From contig JAQUYE010000020.1 of the NCBI GenBank assembly GCA_028691965.1, positions 1 through 41,078 on the forward strand: a stretch of DNA of 41,078 nucleotides, given 5' to 3'. Every line of letters starts with the position of its first letter. The first letter of the stretch is position 1. Shown here one piece after another: positions 21,963-30,384 of this stretch. Source of the stretch: Paludibacter sp. (GTDB taxonomy: Bacteria > Bacteroidota > Bacteroidia > Bacteroidales > Paludibacteraceae). The notes below the pieces were generated by a model. It ran no database searches. It saw only the letters and a list, made by a program, of their open reading frames with translations, and was not told the origin of the DNA. Position numbers and translations under genes: made by a program.

Positions 21963-23333
21963 ATGAACCGAAAATTGTCTTTTCTTCCGGAAGACGAACC
22001 GGATGAACTGATCCGACGTTACGAAGCATTTCTGAGCAACAAGAGCAGCTCCGGTTATTTTGATGTAGAGGAAATGGAGCATATTGTGGATTACTATCTT
22101 CGCAAAGGTAGAACCCGTGATGGTTCGAAAGCCCTCGAATTAGGTTTTCGGCTGCATCCCGGCAATCCGGGTCTGCTCACCAAACGGGCAAAAATTTACC
22201 TGGCCTCCGGTCATGCATCCAAAGCGTATCAGATTCTCGAAACAACTGCCAGTCCCTACGACTACGAAGTAAAATTGTTAAAGATTGATGCGCTGATACG
22301 ACTCGACAGACCCAAAGAGGCTACATTGATTGCTGAACGACTGATCGCAGAAGAGGAGCAAGAGAAAGACGTAGTATGTCTTGATATAGCTTTTATTTAT
22401 CTTGCTCATTTTGAAATGGACCAGGCATTTGTCTATCTTCAGATCGGTGAGCAGTTTAATCCCTCCAATATTGAACTATTATTTGAATTAGCTTTTTGTT
22501 ACGAACAACAAGCAGAAATTGATTCGGCTATTTCAATCTACAACCGTATCCTGAAGCTGGATCCTTATTCACCGGAAGCCTGGTTTAACCTTGGTCAGAT
22601 TTATTTCACAAGTCAGGATTTCACAAACGCATTGAATGCCTACGAATACGCTCTGGTAATCCGACCGGAAGATTCATTGACCGTTTTACAGAAAGCCCAT
22701 AGTCATTTTCAGCTTGCACATTATTTGGAAGCCATAGAGGAATACCTTAACTACTCCAACATGGCAGCAGAGCATTGGCAGACCTGGCTGTTCATTGGCG
22801 AATCGTACGAGCGGCTGGAACAGTTCAACGAAGCAATTATTTATTATAGTCGTTCGCTCAAAGAACAGCCTGATAATTACGAAGCATTAACCGGCATAGC
22901 TATTTGCCTGATGGAGCAGGAAAAATACCAGGACAGTCTGGTGTTTAGCCGACGTGCCATCGAAATCAGGGAAGAAGCTCCGGATGCATGGGTATATCTG
23001 GCAGAGGGACTGATTGGAGTTGACAAGGTTGATGAAGCGTTGCAAGCCTATATTAAGTCGGTTAGAATCGATCCTGATCAGCCCGAAACCTACATGGCTA
23101 TTGGCAATATATGCATGGACAAAGGTGATTTTACATTGGCACTTGAGTATTACAAGCAGGCAATGGAACTTAATAATGAGAACGAGCTGCAAAACATTAA
23201 TATCTTTATGGCTGTTGCATACTACAGAACCGGCCAACGCCAGGCAGCATTGCTGGCCCTGGATAAGGCTATCGATGAAAATCTTGATTCACTCAAGATA
23301 TTTCAGGAACTTTGTCCCGATGCCGATTTCTGA
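21963..23333 (+). CDS. Cytoplasmic TPR-repeat protein
   Basis: A 456-residue protein without signal peptide or membrane segment. The first 60 residues (MNRKLSFLPEDEPDELIRRY) are acidic and helical; from about residue 65 it is a series of TPR units, clearest in AFCYEQQAEIDSAISIYNRI, WFNLGQIYFTSQDFTNALNA, IGESYERLEQFNEAIIYYSR and AIGNICMDKGDFTLALEYYK, many with the family Gly-x-x-Tyr and Pro at unit ends. A protein-binding scaffold is likely; the partner is unknown. It begins a plus-strand series with DedA and AroE. The ATGs at 21957 and 21963 both follow the promoter element; the second is preferred only slightly. Confidence 0.85.
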   Translation: MNRKLSFLPEDEPDELIRRYEAFLSNKSSSGYFDVEEMEHIVDYYLRKGRTRDGSKALELGFRLHPGNPGLLTKRAKIYLASGHASKAYQILETTASPYDYEVKLLKIDALIRLDRPKEATLIAERLIAEEEQEKDVVCLDIAFIYLAHFEMDQAFVYLQIGEQFNPSNIELLFELAFCYEQQAEIDSAISIYNRILKLDPYSPEAWFNLGQIYFTSQDFTNALNAYEYALVIRPEDSLTVLQKAHSHFQLAHYLEAIEEYLNYSNMAAEHWQTWLFIGESYERLEQFNEAIIYYSRSLKEQPDNYEALTGIAICLMEQEKYQDSLVFSRRAIEIREEAPDAWVYLAEGLIGVDKVDEALQAYIKSVRIDPDQPETYMAIGNICMDKGDFTLALEYYKQAMELNNENELQNINIFMAVAYYRTGQRQAALLALDKAIDENLDSLKIFQELCPDADF

Positions 23334-23382
23334 TATACTTAGAAAATGTAAACCAATAGCAATATCTATCAAGTAGTGTAAC

Positions 23383-24093
23383 ATGAGAAAACTGATAATC
23401 TCTTTATGTCTTAGCTTCCTATTCCTTCCACTAATAGCAGAGCAAACTGCTGTACCTGAAAAAGAACCATCAATTATTCAAAAAGTAGAAGGATGGTACG
23501 AGAATAACATGAACTATGGAACGATCACCTTACTTATGACGATTGAAAGTTCGTTTATTCCGTTTCCTTCTGAAGTTGTTATTCCCCCGGCAGCATATAT
23601 AGCAAGTAAAGAAGATAGTCATCTTAACATATTTCTGGTGGTTCTTTTCGGAACGTTAGGAGCTTTGATTGGCGCCTATATCAATTATTTTCTGGCTTTC
23701 TACCTGGGCCGACCGCTGCTTCATAAATTTGCTGACAGCAAACCGGGGCATTTGTTACTGCTTAGTTCGGCCAAAATTCAGAAAGCGGAAGATTATTTCC
23801 AGACTCATGGCAAAACTTCTACGTTTATAGGCCGACTTATTCCCGGCATTCGTCAATTAATATCGGTACCTGCCGGGTTGGCAAAAATGAATCTGCTTCC
23901 GTTTACAATATTTACCTTACTCGGGGCAGGTATATGGAACATCATATTGGCATTACTGGGTTATCTTGCTCATGGGCAGGCAGATCTTATTAATGAATAC
24001 TCACACGAGATTGGCTATATAATAATGGCTGTAGTAGCTGTTGCTGGTTTATTCTATATTTTGAAGTACTTCCGAAAAAAGAAAACAACATGA
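23383..24093 (+). CDS. DedA-family membrane protein
   Basis: A 236-residue inner-membrane protein of the DedA/SNARE-associated (VTT domain) family, whose members act as lipid flippases or affect membrane homeostasis, for example undecaprenyl-phosphate recycling. The N-terminal hydrophobic segment (LIISLCLSFLFLPLIA) may be a cleaved signal or first helix. Family motifs are ESSFIPFPSEVVIPPAAYIA with the conserved Glu and Pro residues, GALIGAYINYFLAFYLGRPL, and FIGRLIPGIRQLISVPAGLA with the conserved Arg and Gly residues. The end overlaps AroE by 4 bp, indicating coupled translation. The exact lipid cannot be deduced. Confidence 0.92.
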   Translation: MRKLIISLCLSFLFLPLIAEQTAVPEKEPSIIQKVEGWYENNMNYGTITLLMTIESSFIPFPSEVVIPPAAYIASKEDSHLNIFLVVLFGTLGALIGAYINYFLAFYLGRPLLHKFADSKPGHLLLLSSAKIQKAEDYFQTHGKTSTFIGRLIPGIRQLISVPAGLAKMNLLPFTIFTLLGAGIWNIILALLGYLAHGQADLINEYSHEIGYIIMAVVAVAGLFYILKYFRKKKTT

Positions 24094-24827
24094 GACAATT
24101 CGGACTGATTGGATTTCCTGTCCTGCAATCCTTTTCAAAAGCATATTTCACTGAGAAATTCGAAAAGGAATCACTGGATGCAGTTTATGATTTGTATCCG
24201 TTGAAAGACATATCACAATTTACGGAACTGATACAGACCCATACATTCAGCGGTTTGAATGTAACAATCCCTCACAAACAGGCTGTGATGCCTTACCTGG
24301 ATGAATTGGATGCAACTGCAGCTGAAATCGGCGCTGTCAACGTTATTCGTTTTATTCGCAGGGATGGCCGTCTACTGTTGAAGGGCTATAATACGGATGC
24401 TATCGGATTTGAAAACTCTATCCTGCCCCACCTGAAGGAGCAACATAAAAAGGCATTAATTCTGGGTACCGGAGGAGCTTCCAGGGCAATTGACTATGCG
24501 CTTCGTAAAAACGGCCTGCAAACTACATTTGTATCACGAAGCAGTTCAGCCGGACAACTTAGTTACGAAGAACTTACAGCTGATAGCATACAGGAGTATA
24601 CGGTTATAGTCAATTGCACTCCCCTTGGAATGTATCCGGCTATAGATGGTTATCCCGATCTACCATACGAGGCCATTAGCAAGAAGTACTTGTGCTACGA
24701 TGTGGTATATAAACCCGAAGAAACCTTATTTCTGAAGAAATCGAAAGCAATGGGTGCAACTACTATCAACGGATTAGAAATGCTATGGGGCCAGGCAGCA
24801 GCTGCCTGGTTGATATGGAATAGTTAA
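24090..24827 (+). CDS. aroE: Shikimate dehydrogenase
   Basis: Reduces 3-dehydroshikimate to shikimate with NADPH, a step of aromatic amino acid synthesis. The 245-residue length is slightly short for AroE (about 270). Substrate-binding Ser14 and Ser16 (VLQSFSK), catalytic Lys63 (NVTIPHKQ) and catalytic Asp103 (YNTDAIGF) are present. The Rossmann loop is LILGTGGASRA near residue 127, and the C-terminal GLEMLWGQAAAAW motif is kept. All key residues are intact. It overlaps dedA by 4 bp and precedes the AI-2E-family gene by 24 bp. Confidence 0.96.
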   Translation: MRQFGLIGFPVLQSFSKAYFTEKFEKESLDAVYDLYPLKDISQFTELIQTHTFSGLNVTIPHKQAVMPYLDELDATAAEIGAVNVIRFIRRDGRLLLKGYNTDAIGFENSILPHLKEQHKKALILGTGGASRAIDYALRKNGLQTTFVSRSSSAGQLSYEELTADSIQEYTVIVNCTPLGMYPAIDGYPDLPYEAISKKYLCYDVVYKPEETLFLKKSKAMGATTINGLEMLWGQAAAAWLIWNS

Positions 24828-24851
24828 CACGTACCTTCAATAAAAATCGAC

Positions 24852-25982
24852 ATGATGGAATGGAAAACTCCCTACACCTTTGATAAGGTTGTCCGTATAG
24901 TAATCGGACTAACTGTTCTTGTCCTGTTGTTTTTACTGATTCGCCGGTTGGGCAGTGTTCTCACCCCCTTCTTTGTTGGTTGGCTTCTGGCTTATTTATT
25001 ACATCCCATCGTAAGCTTCTTTCAGTATAAACTAAAACTGAAAAGCAGAATTCTCTCTATTGTCATCACACTTTTACTTTCGTTTGGTTTAATAACAGGG
25101 GGTATTTTGTTATTGATTCCTATGATAGCCGGCGAGATGAAAAACATGTCGGTTCTGTTGCAGAATTTCACTGCCAACTTTACTTTCGATAGTTTTTTAC
25201 CCATTGCATGGCAACATGCACTGGTCAATTATATCAGCGACATAGACATCCTGGAATTACTGCGCAATCCGAACACGATTGATGTAATAAAAAAGGTCAC
25301 TCCTCAGCTTTGGAGCATTGTAGGTAGTTCCATGAGTTTTATAATCAGCACTGTTGCTTTAATAATCATTGTACTCTATCTTATCTTTATCCTGATGGAT
25401 TATGAAAAGATAAACAACGGCTGGCCATCCATAATCCCCCCGAAATACAGGGATATAATCATGGAGATTGTAGAGGACATTGAAGCAAACATGAACCGCT
25501 ATTTCAGGGGTCAGGCATTGATTGCCCTGATTGTAGGAACCCTTTTTACTATCGGATTTGTTATCATCGACCTACCTATGGCAATAGCTTTTGGAATCTT
25601 TGTAGGCATCCTCAACCTGGTACCCTATCTGCAGACCATTGCCATTGTTCCGGGCTTCTTTCTGATTCTTATTAAGGCCGCTGAACCGGGTGGCAGTCTG
25701 GGAGCAGCCATCCTCGGGGTAGTGATTGTATTTGTGATCATTCAGGGATTTCAGGACATGGTACTGGTACCAAAAATAATGGGAAAAGTAACAGGAATGC
25801 GCCCGGCAGTAATCCTGTTATCTTTATCGATCTGGGGAGCCTTGATGGGGATCATCGGGATGATTATCGCACTTCCACTTACCACACTTATTATGTCGTA
25901 TTACAACCGCTGGGTAATTCGGGAAGAAACACTCCCGATAACTGCCGACACCCCTGACGGGAAGGAAATTCAGCCCGAGTAG
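24852..25982 (+). CDS. AI-2E family transporter (PerM-like permease)
   Basis: A 376-residue inner-membrane protein with about eight hydrophobic segments. The start has a transmembrane pair (IVIGLTVLVLLFLLIRRLG, GWLLAYLLHPIV); the middle holds an extramembrane region (about 85-150), and the C-terminal half has the family core: FRGQALIALIVGTLFTIGF, IAFGIFVGILNLVPYLQTI, QGFQDMVLVPKIMGKVTGM and WGALMGIIGMIIALPLTTLI. Members export autoinducer-2 in E. coli (TqsA) but others serve as Na+/H+ antiporters or have unknown substrates; no LuxS is visible nearby, so the signalling role is not supported. Start ATGATG offers 24852 or 24855. Confidence 0.92.
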   Translation: MMEWKTPYTFDKVVRIVIGLTVLVLLFLLIRRLGSVLTPFFVGWLLAYLLHPIVSFFQYKLKLKSRILSIVITLLLSFGLITGGILLLIPMIAGEMKNMSVLLQNFTANFTFDSFLPIAWQHALVNYISDIDILELLRNPNTIDVIKKVTPQLWSIVGSSMSFIISTVALIIIVLYLIFILMDYEKINNGWPSIIPPKYRDIIMEIVEDIEANMNRYFRGQALIALIVGTLFTIGFVIIDLPMAIAFGIFVGILNLVPYLQTIAIVPGFFLILIKAAEPGGSLGAAILGVVIVFVIIQGFQDMVLVPKIMGKVTGMRPAVILLSLSIWGALMGIIGMIIALPLTTLIMSYYNRWVIREETLPITADTPDGKEIQPE

Positions 25983-26003
25983 TGCAACAATTCTTCACTA
26001 ATT

Positions 26004-26471
26004 ATGACACAACAAAAGATTTTATTTGTATGCCTGGGTAATATTTGTCGCTCACCCATGGCAGAAGGAATTTTTCGCGATTACGTAGAAAAAAACAGAG
26101 CAGAACGATCCTTCATCATTGACTCTGCAGGCACCTCCGGTTATCACCAGGGCGAACTGCCTGATGCCCGTATGCGCGTTCATGCCAGTCGACGGGGATA
26201 TCACCTCGCACATCGCTCACGCCGTTTTCAGCAGGAAGACTTTGAGCGATTTGATAAAATCATAGCCATGGATGATACTAATGTAGAACGACTTCATGGT
26301 ATGGCTTTCGGTGACGAGCAAAAAGCAAAAATCAGCAAAATGACCGACTACTGTCGGGTTTTCAAAGCAACAGAAATCCCCGATCCGTATTACGGCGGGG
26401 ATTCCGGTTTTGAGCATGTTATTGATCTGCTCGAAGATGCTTGTAAGGGGTTACTCGACGAACTTATTTAG
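26004..26471 (+). CDS. Low-molecular-weight protein-tyrosine phosphatase
   Basis: A 155-residue cytoplasmic phosphatase. The P-loop VCLGNICRSPMAEG gives Cys10 as nucleophile and Arg16 as phosphate binder in the C-x5-R motif, followed by Ser17. The general acid is Asp127 in IPDPYYGG. Length and motifs are normal for the family, which dephosphorylates tyrosine kinases such as those of polysaccharide export, or arginine or small phosphoesters. No kinase gene is near, so the target is unknown. It is the last gene of the operon and overlaps the convergent peptide transporter gene by 8 bp. Confidence 0.94.
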   Translation: MTQQKILFVCLGNICRSPMAEGIFRDYVEKNRAERSFIIDSAGTSGYHQGELPDARMRVHASRRGYHLAHRSRRFQQEDFERFDKIIAMDDTNVERLHGMAFGDEQKAKISKMTDYCRVFKATEIPDPYYGGDSGFEHVIDLLEDACKGLLDELI

Positions 26472-27966
26472 CTACTTTTTCAAGCCACTTCAACATAGCC
26501 AGCATTAACAGCATTGAAGCCACACAAACTGCGACGAATACTGTCCAGGTAATGGAGATGGAAATATTCTCGTACATCATAGCACCTAATATGAGGGAGA
26601 AGTTCCCCACTGCTGTAGCAGTCAACCAACCACCCTGCATTAATCCCTGCATATGCGGAGGAGCTACTTTCGAAACAAATGACAACCCCAGTGGAGAAAT
26701 AAACAACTCTGCCACAGTAAGAATGAAATAGGTAAAAAACAACAACCATGGTGTAACACGCATTTCATCGGGCATACCACCCTGAGCAGTTACGTCACTT
26801 AATAATGGTAAGCCTATTGATCCAACGGCCATTAACACAAAGGCCGATGCAGCGATACCCATCCCGATAGCAATCTTTTTAGGTGTGGAAGGCTCTTTGC
26901 CCCTTTTCGCTAAACGACCGAAGATACCGATTACAATGGGCGTTAAGAACACTACCAGGATTGGATTGATCGATTGGAACACTTCAACAGAGCTGAATAT
27001 CTTTCCACCCAGCAAGGTATAATCTTTCGCAAAATAAGTAAGCGTCAGGCCATTTTGATGGAAGGAGAACCAGAAAAAGATTACAACACCAAATACTGCC
27101 AACAGTGCATAAATCCGCTGACGAATCTCTTTGGCATTCTTTTGCAGTTCTTCAGGTGAAATATGAGTAGCTGCCTTTTCTTTAATTCGTGGAACCGGCA
27201 AGTGGCGTTTAGTGCTAAGGAAAATAATCAAAGAAATACCCATAGCTACAACCGCAGTAAGAAACGCATAATGAAAACCTGTATTAAAAGCATCCAGGTA
27301 GCTGGTTGCGAAAGTAGACAGATCAACAGGCATTACTCCGTTCGAAACAGTGGTGGCAAGTTCGCTAAAACGTCCACCTATCACCTCTTCACTCATCTTT
27401 CCATCGAGGTACTGGTGACAAAGTCCGGGAAGATCGGCATTGTAGGCATAACCCTGCATCTTTACAAAAGTATTACGCACCCATGCAGCAAGGAAAGGAG
27501 CAAACATTGCACCGATATTGATAAACATATAAAAAATCTGGAATCCGGAGTCTCTCTTATCACGGTACTGGTCGTTATCGTACATCTGACCAACGAGTGC
27601 CTGAAGATTACCCTTAAAAAGACCATTACCAAAAGCGATTACCAGCAAGGCCGCTAATGCAATGTACTTGGTGGTAATAAGAGCCGGCATCGACAACAGA
27701 ACATACCCAACCGACATTACAATAAGTCCTACGATGATAGTACCTTTGTAATTACGTAACCGGTCGGCAATAATTCCACCCACAAGGGCCAGAATATAAA
27801 TGGCACCGTAGAAAATGGAATACATTAAACCGGCTTCGGTTCCTGATAAGTTAAATTTGGACATCAGGAAGAGGGTCAGGATGGCCATCATGGTGTAAAA
27901 CCCGAAACGCTCGCCCATGTTGGCAAGTGCTGCCGGGATAAGTCCCTTAGGATGATTTTTTAGCAT
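26464..27966 (-). CDS. POT/PTR-family proton-coupled di- or tripeptide transporter
   Basis: A 500-residue MFS protein of the proton-dependent oligopeptide transporter family. The first helix has the ERFGFYTMMAILTLFL signature (family E-x-x-E-R-F-x-Y-Y type motif, here ANMGERFGFYTMM), and the helix 4-5 region has GNGLFKGNLQALVGQMY with RDSGFQIFYMFINIGAMFAP, both diagnostic. Twelve or more hydrophobic segments are seen, with a long loop near residues 175-220 (LDGKMSEEVIGG). It imports short peptides driven by protons. It is transcribed towards the phosphatase gene and their ends overlap. A -7-like element lies 53 bp upstream. Confidence 0.93.
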   Translation of the reverse strand: MLKNHPKGLIPAALANMGERFGFYTMMAILTLFLMSKFNLSGTEAGLMYSIFYGAIYILALVGGIIADRLRNYKGTIIVGLIVMSVGYVLLSMPALITTKYIALAALLVIAFGNGLFKGNLQALVGQMYDNDQYRDKRDSGFQIFYMFINIGAMFAPFLAAWVRNTFVKMQGYAYNADLPGLCHQYLDGKMSEEVIGGRFSELATTVSNGVMPVDLSTFATSYLDAFNTGFHYAFLTAVVAMGISLIIFLSTKRHLPVPRIKEKAATHISPEELQKNAKEIRQRIYALLAVFGVVIFFWFSFHQNGLTLTYFAKDYTLLGGKIFSSVEVFQSINPILVVFLTPIVIGIFGRLAKRGKEPSTPKKIAIGMGIAASAFVLMAVGSIGLPLLSDVTAQGGMPDEMRVTPWLLFFTYFILTVAELFISPLGLSFVSKVAPPHMQGLMQGGWLTATAVGNFSLILGAMMYENISISITWTVFVAVCVASMLLMLAMLKWLEKVAK

Positions 27967-28018
27967 AATGAATCGTTGTTTGGTATTTTAATAAACTTCT
28001 GTTTGTATTTTCAGCCGG

Positions 28019-28026
28019 CAAACTTA
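28019..28026 (-). promoter_or_regulatory. Putative -7 promoter element (TAAGTTTG) of the peptide transporter gene
   Basis: Read on the minus strand TAAGTTTG matches TAnnTTTG, with a leader of about 45 nt to the ATG at 27966. A TTTG at 28039-28042 is too close for a standard -33 element. Confidence 0.4.
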
Positions 28027-28094
28027 CATAATTTATTACAAATTATGTGCAGCCAAGTTATAAAAATACCTTAAAAATACAAGCCAACACAGGT

Positions 28095-28676
28095 TTAGGG
28101 ATTATTTACCTTACTGAAACAATCTCTGCAAATAGGTTCATATTCCTGCGTTTCACCCAATAGTACCCGTTTATCACTATCTACCAGACGATGGGATACA
28201 TAGGCAAGCGAACCGCAACGAACACAGATAGCATGTACTTTATAAACATCTTCGGCAATTGCACATAAAGCAGGCATGGGACCGAACGGAACTCCTTTGT
28301 AATCCATATCCAGTCCAGCAACTATCACTCTTATCCCCTGATCGGCGAGCTGATTACACACATCCGCCAGTCCTTCATCGAAAAACTGAGCTTCATCAAT
28401 ACCAATCACATCCACATCGTTCGACATCAACAGAATACTACCGGAGGAATCAACCGGAGTGGAACGGATAGAGTTACGATCGTGAGAAACCACTTCATCT
28501 TCAGAGTAGCGTGTATCAATTTTTGGTTTAAAGATTTCAACCGATTGTTTAGCAAACTGTGCCCTTTTCAATCTGCGAATCAATTCTTCTGTCTTACCTG
28601 AAAACATCGACCCACAAATTACCTCTATGCTACCTCTTTTCCGGTACGACAAACTGTTCTGCTCTGAATAGATCAT
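28095..28676 (-). CDS. tdk: Thymidine kinase (type II, zinc-binding)
   Basis: Phosphorylates thymidine to dTMP in the salvage pathway. The 193-residue protein has the P-loop [12 protein letters not shown] with Lys28, the switch [10 protein letters not shown] with catalytic Glu95, the [14 protein letters not shown] lasso region, and a zinc ribbon formed by Cys151, Cys154 (CVRC), Cys183 and Cys186 (CRDC). All match bacterial TK1-like enzymes. It is transcribed alone, between the peptide transporter and a divergent acidic hypothetical protein. Confidence 0.96.
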   Translation of the reverse strand: MIYSEQNSLSYRKRGSIEVICGSMFSGKTEELIRRLKRAQFAKQSVEIFKPKIDTRYSEDEVVSHDRNSIRSTPVDSSGSILLMSNDVDVIGIDEAQFFDEGLADVCNQLADQGIRVIVAGLDMDYKGVPFGPMPALCAIAEDVYKVHAICVRCGSLAYVSHRLVDSDKRVLLGETQEYEPICRDCFSKVNNP

Positions 28677-28728
28677 GATAATTCTTGAAATTTAGCTATT
28701 TTTTATTCTTTTATCAGTATGAAATCAG

Positions 28729-28736
28729 TAACTTTA
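28729..28736 (+). promoter_or_regulatory. Possible -7 promoter element (TAACTTTA) of the acidic protein-RsmI operon
   Basis: TAACTTTA differs from TAnnTTTG only in the last base. It lies 49 bp before the ATG at 28785. The mismatch is at a usually conserved position, so the call is tentative. Confidence 0.3.
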
Positions 28737-28766
28737 CACCGCCTTTAGTACACGATGTTTACCGTG

Positions 28767-28774
28767 CAAAAATA
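28767..28774 (-). promoter_or_regulatory. Possible -7 promoter element (TATTTTTG) for thymidine kinase
   Basis: On the minus strand TATTTTTG matches the consensus. It is 90 bp upstream of the tdk ATG and would overlap the leader of the divergent gene, so the two promoters may interfere. The base run is A/T-rich, so chance matches are likely. Confidence 0.3.
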
Positions 28775-28784
28775 TAAAAAAATA

Positions 28785-29636
28785 ATGGCGGATAACGAAA
28801 ATTCTAAAAAAGATATGAACAGAGAACTCATAGTTTCCCTTTTAAAAAAGAATATCGACGATCTTATCCTTTTAACAGAAGGATTTGAAGAAATGACCTC
28901 TTACCCGGACTCACTTATCCATCTGGCACAGTTAAAAACCAATGAAATAAAGCAATACCTGTCTGAATTAGGGGAACTAAAGTACACCAGCCCTATTGTT
29001 CCAGTCGCTGAAATAGTCGACATCAGCCAGTCGGAGGAACCTGAAGAAACTTTTATTCCAAAGGAATCAACCGAAGCAGTAGAACATGAACTTCAGGAAG
29101 ACTTACCAGTACCAGATGTGGAAGAAGATGAAGAACTTGTAGCCGGCGATTACCAATCAGTTAGTGAAGTCATCATAGAAGAAGAAGAAGAAGAGGATGA
29201 AATTGATGAGGACGAAAATGTTGAACCTGAAGAATTAATAATTGAAGAACAGGAACTACCTACCCCGGAAATTGAAAGATCATTTGCAGAAAGCATTCCT
29301 GAGCCAAAACCCATTACCTTAGGAGAGAAAATTAATTCAGGGAATACTTCACGATTTGATTTACTAACTAACGGAGACCCTGGTCGGGTTAACTCTTCAA
29401 TAAACAACAAGAAAATTGACGACATCCGTCAGGCAATCAGTCTGGGTGACCGGTTCCGTTTCCAACGCGAGTTATTCCGCAATAACGGCGAAGAAATGAA
29501 CAAAATGCTGAATTATATAAATCTTTTGGCAAGTTATACCGAAATTGAGACTTTTCTTCAAAAGAAGTATGGATGGGCGGCCGACAACGAAACTGCTCAA
29601 GATTTCTATTCACTGGTAAAACGTAAATTTATTTAA
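28785..29636 (+). CDS. Acidic hypothetical protein
   Basis: A 283-residue protein of no recognised function. The N-terminal 75 residues are helical (MNRELIVSLLKKNIDDLILL). Residues about 85-180 are low-complexity and very acidic, with runs of Glu and Asp broken by Pro and Val (IIEEEEEEDEIDEDE), likely disordered. The C-terminal 90 residues are a conserved-looking helical domain (IDDIRQAISLGDRFRFQREL, EMNKMLNYINLLASYTEIET). No signal or membrane segment is seen. An upstream in-frame ATG at 28755 would add ten residues. The rsmI gene begins 11 bp after the stop, so the two are probably co-transcribed; a link to ribosome or nucleic-acid work is only a guess. Confidence 0.8.
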   Translation: MADNENSKKDMNRELIVSLLKKNIDDLILLTEGFEEMTSYPDSLIHLAQLKTNEIKQYLSELGELKYTSPIVPVAEIVDISQSEEPEETFIPKESTEAVEHELQEDLPVPDVEEDEELVAGDYQSVSEVIIEEEEEEDEIDEDENVEPEELIIEEQELPTPEIERSFAESIPEPKPITLGEKINSGNTSRFDLLTNGDPGRVNSSINNKKIDDIRQAISLGDRFRFQRELFRNNGEEMNKMLNYINLLASYTEIETFLQKKYGWAADNETAQDFYSLVKRKFI

Positions 29637-29647
29637 TTAAGTCTGCG

Positions 29648-30316
29648 ATGAAACTTTTTGTTGTTCCAACACCTGTTGGAAATCTCGAAGATATGACATT
29701 CAGGGCAGTCAGAATTCTGAAAGAAGCTGATCTGATTCTTGCTGAAGATACCCGAACCAGCGGATACCTGCTGAAGCACTACGACATAGCAACTCCTATG
29801 CACTCTCACCACAAATTCAACGAACATAAAACCGTTGACTCGATCGTGCAACGCATAAAATCGGGACAAACGATTGCACTGATTTCAGATGCAGGTACTC
29901 CGGCGATCTCTGATCCGGGCTTTCTGGTAGTAAGAGCTTGCGTGGAAAACGACGTAGAAGTTGAATGTCTTCCGGGCGCAACTGCATTTGTACCTGCACT
30001 TGTAAGTTCAGGCTTACCAAACGACAGGTTTTGCTTTGAAGGTTTCCTGCCTCAAAAAAAAGGCCGGCAAACCAGACTCAGGAAGCTGGCAGAAGAAAGC
30101 CGCACTATGATTTTCTACGAATCACCGTATCGATTGGTCAAAACTCTAACACAGCTTGCCGAAACCCTGGGCATAGAACGTAAGGCATCTGTAGCCCGTG
30201 AACTATCAAAACTCCACGAAGAGGTAAAACGCGGGAGCCTCGGCGAATTAGCCGAATGGTATACCCTGCATCCTCCTAAAGGAGAAATAGTTTTAGTTGT
30301 TGCAGGATTAGAATAA
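29648..30316 (+). CDS. rsmI: 16S rRNA (cytidine-1402-2'-O)-methyltransferase
   Basis: Uses S-adenosylmethionine to methylate the ribose of C1402 in 16S rRNA, with RsmH methylating the base. It is a 222-residue tetrapyrrole-methylase-fold protein with the family motifs PTPVGNLEDMTFRAVRIL, LAEDTRTS, SHHKFNEH, LISDAGTPAISDPG and CLPGATAFVPALVSSGLP, plus the FYESPYRL element. It lacks the extra C-terminal domain of the E. coli protein (286 residues), as is common in shorter homologues. It follows the acidic hypothetical gene by 11 bp. Confidence 0.95.
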   Translation: MKLFVVPTPVGNLEDMTFRAVRILKEADLILAEDTRTSGYLLKHYDIATPMHSHHKFNEHKTVDSIVQRIKSGQTIALISDAGTPAISDPGFLVVRACVENDVEVECLPGATAFVPALVSSGLPNDRFCFEGFLPQKKGRQTRLRKLAEESRTMIFYESPYRLVKTLTQLAETLGIERKASVARELSKLHEEVKRGSLGELAEWYTLHPPKGEIVLVVAGLE

Positions 30317-30330
30317 TAAGAGTAATTTTG
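30300..30330 (+). promoter_or_regulatory. Bacteroidota-type promoter of the coiled-coil lipoprotein operon
   Basis: TTG at 30300-30302 and TAATTTTG at 30323-30330 are separated by 20 bp, the spacing expected for -33 and -7 elements. This is the best promoter match in the window. It starts inside the end of rsmI and predicts a leader of about 48 nt before the ATG at 30385. Confidence 0.6.
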
Positions 30331-30384
30331 CACTGATTCTGGTGAACTTTCTTTATTAACAAACAAAGCACCGCAACATAGTTT

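Noticed and set aside
24852-25982. Quorum-sensing role for the AI-2E-family protein
   Set aside because: The family name is broad, and no luxS or other autoinducer gene is in the window.
27163-27657. A 164-codon plus-strand frame inside the peptide transporter gene
   Set aside because: The transporter frame on the other strand has full family motifs across the same bases; this product is low in recognisable structure.
29178-29212. GAA-rich run that looks like a simple repeat
   Set aside because: It encodes a Glu/Asp stretch in frame and is irregular; no sign of a slippage repeat or array.
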